A DNA stretch of 64,000 nucleotides, taken from Tanytarsus gracilentus (Eukaryota; Arthropoda; Insecta; Diptera; Chironomidae). The notes under the pieces are model-generated. The model did not search any database. It saw nothing but the letters and a program-made list of their open reading frames with translations, and was not told where the DNA came from. Of this stretch, positions 61,701 through 64,000 are shown piece by piece. The position numbers and the translations under genes were made by a program. How positions within the stretch are numbered: the first letter of the stretch is position 1; each line of letters opens with the position of its first letter. The stretch is from positions 1,922,001 through 1,986,000 of the forward strand of contig JAXRKN010000038.1 of the NCBI GenBank assembly GCA_038502055.1. The letters run 5' to 3'.

Positions 61701-63660
61701 TTGAGCAAATAAATTCACCTACACAAACAACATTTCCGTTCGTACATGCATCATAATAGGAATTGAAAATTTTTTTTTAATGAGAGAAAAGTGTACTCAA
61801 TATAGTGTGACGACAATAGAAAATATATTTTAGTTAAAAGGGATGAGGTTCACCCACATTTCTCTACATTTCGCATCTACGATTTAATGAGATTTGTACC
61901 CAGCATTTATGCCTTCCTACACTCTAAATGGGTTTTCACATTCTTCTCCACACATCGTACATGTAATTTCGTCTCCAGGGCACAACTATAACTACACACA
62001 TATATACATGCTATATAAATCTGTTGTGAAACGAATAAAATAAAGTGGAGGGTTTAATGTTATTGGAGACTAATTATCGAAGGAAAATTATTAATAGCTG
62101 TATAAGTTTCGTGCTCACACATTATACAGATTTATTTCATATTTGCGGAAAGGATTTTTAAAACTTTGCAAATATTTAAACATAACTCTATTTCTTGGGA
62201 GATTAGGCAAAAGAACTTTTGAATAAATACCGTAATTAATCAGAAACTATTCGAGTAATCAAAGGGAATTGAAACCATGGCAATGGCAATTAATGTAATG
62301 ACACATCCATTCCCACGCATAAACTGGAGCTCTTTTTAAGAAATAATTTCAAGGGATGGAGAAACTGAAATTTTTTTTTGGGACAAAACTTAATGTGAGC
62401 TTGTTTGTAATTTTCAACATTTTTAATTGCCTCCTAAAAATCGAGATTAGACACACTAGCAATTAAACTTATGTGTATGCCATTTACCCCACAAAATAAT
62501 TTTATTTCCTAAAATTTTAATGATTAAAGCATAAATGAGGGTTTGCTTATGGGATTGTAGTAAAAATTTCTTCTTACACGAAAAAAAAAAGTTTTCGAAA
62601 TGCTAACAAAAGGAAAATTTATATTTCTTTAGGATAAAAGTCAAAATTAGGATCATAAATATATGAGAAACCTCCCCATCCACCGACTCACTAACTAACT
62701 AACTCATAAGTACAATGAATCGAGACTGTTATCGTTTTCGTTATTTCAAGTCAATTTTCAGCAACACGAGCACCGAGCTCTCGTATTATTTTTTGCGTGT
62801 TCATTATTATAGTAGTTGAATTAAATAATGTTATTTTATTGTACATGATTATACCGAAAATGGCTCATATATAGAGGTACCCAATAATAATCATATTTCA
62901 CTCATAAATGCTACAACGCTCGACATGAGCGCATAGAAAAAAAAGAGAGAAATAATGTGAAATTTTTCTTTTCTAAAGAATTATCCGAAAATAATGTGAG
63001 CGAATAAAAAAACTGTTAAAAGCGTCTATTATTAATATAACATTTTTTTTTAAAAAAAAATTATTTGATCGATAAAATTTTCCCTGCCCGAGTATTGCAC
63101 ATGCTTTATACATTTGTAAATGAAAATTGCTTGGTCTATTGTTGGTTTTAATGTCTCTTCCACCCGCCTTTATTTTTTTCTTCTATACCGAAAAACTGTC
63201 TTCCTTGTGTTGAAGGTAATATTAATCATGTTTAGAAGGAATTATGTAAACGTAATATCATTAGAACATAAATTTGATTTGAATACGTGTAAGACAAAAA
63301 ATTTAGTCGCAAAAAACTATAGAAAAAAATTCCTTCCCTTGAGCATGTCATGCAAAGACAGTTGAATTATTTGAGGAGGTCTCCGATGAAGTTAAAATTA
63401 TACATTAGAATGTCGAGTAGTAATAATGAGAAGATATATTGGAAAGAAAGTTGAAAATCCATAAAGTTAATTTCTCCGCCAAAAAGTTTCCGTTTTGTGA
63501 ACAATTTAAAAAATTGGTTTTCGAAAAACGACTGGTTAGCACGAGATTGAGTACTGATTACAATGTACAATGACTGGCAACAGTCAAAATACATTTTTTA
63601 TGTGTAGCTGGCACTACCCTTCCTCCACCACCATAACCTCACACCATGCTCCGCTATGTT
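55717..63660 (+). other. Large abrupt intron (to right edge)
   Basis: More than 8.2 kb after the last visible abrupt exon without a C2H2 zinc-finger exon on either strand. AT-rich, with numerous GA tracts. Several frames of 100-150 codons (e.g. 56686-57147, 58983-59291, 59301-59606) show no domain and are probably chance. Likely contains regulatory DNA. Confidence 0.5.
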
Positions 63661-63661
63661 T

Positions 63662-63775
63662 TCTGTAGAGTTTCTCACGGGTAACCCGGGTACGGGTATA
63701 CCCGGGTATGCCCGTCAATTTTACTACCCGGGTATACCCGGAAAATTGCTCTACCCTTACCCGGGTAAAAATTAA
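63662..63775. mobile_element. Transposon fragment with CCCGGGTA palindromes
   Basis: Starts near TAGAGTTTCTCACGGGTA and contains six or more copies of CCCGGGTA/TACCCGGG and ACGGGTA/TACCCGT within about 100 bp, a striking GC-rich contrast to its surroundings. Hand-recognised as a hAT-MITE-like end; the other end is not visible and may lie beyond the window. Confidence 0.5.
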
Positions 63776-64000
63776 AAAATTCGAAGAAAATTTTCTTAAT
63801 TTTTTGTTGAAAAAATCTTCCTCCATAACTGCTTTTTATAAGTTTTGTGTAAACCAATACCTGAAAATGTTTTGTTTACAATGAATTTTATCACTTATCA
63901 AAACTACATGACTTAAGAAGGTAGTTTACCTTTATAAATTTAGATTCGTTTGTGAAATTTTTTAATTCAAAAAGTATTTTGAAACATCAAGTGCAAGTGC

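Overview
This is eukaryotic DNA, most likely from a nematoceran fly (midge or gnat type). The bases are very AT-rich. Introns are mostly short (53-70 bp in the compact part) with canonical GT...AG ends. Every recognisable protein resembles its Drosophila counterpart more than a vertebrate one, but is clearly diverged. The family within Diptera cannot be fixed from the sequence alone.

Layout. 1-9.5 kb is a compact housekeeping block: N-myristoyltransferase (Nmt, minus), ribosomal protein L5 (RpL5, minus), a GPI-anchor metallophosphoesterase (MPPE1/PGAP5-like, plus), the mitochondrial PRELI-family lipid carrier slowmo (slmo, plus) and the P-TEFb kinase Cdk9 (minus). RpL5 and MPPE1 are divergent, with under 100 bp between the RpL5 first exon and the MPPE1 start. 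slmo and Cdk9 are convergent. 9.5-20.3 kb is the voltage-gated calcium channel beta subunit (Ca-beta, minus), with two alternative first coding exons, a candidate 24-nt microexon and an unusual inverted repeat just after its stop codon. 20.3-54.1 kb is a large gene-poor region, divergently flanked by Ca-beta and by the BTB zinc-finger transcription factor abrupt (ab, plus). Only the BTB half of ab is present; the zinc-finger exons lie beyond the right edge, after an intron of more than 8.2 kb.

The 27-47 kb part of the gene-poor region holds three large inverted-repeat or transposon structures: a foldback-like element with nested insertions (about 27.06-30.75 kb), a 1.9-kb long-arm palindromic element with an 8-bp target duplication (40.9-42.8 kb), and a 1.72-kb hAT-like non-autonomous element with an 8-bp target duplication, 10-bp subterminal arrays and a smaller nested MITE (45.4-47.1 kb). 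None encodes a recognisable transposase. A further hAT-like or (CCCGGGTA)-rich fragment lies at the right edge.

The genes are not a pathway. They are neighbouring housekeeping genes followed by two developmental or neuronal genes with large regulatory surroundings. The observations most worth a second look are the long palindromic element at 40.9 kb (possible hairpin or siRNA source), the hAT-like element with ordered 10-bp arrays, and the Ca-beta 3' hairpin, whose single imperfect pair becomes a G-U wobble only in the Ca-beta transcript.
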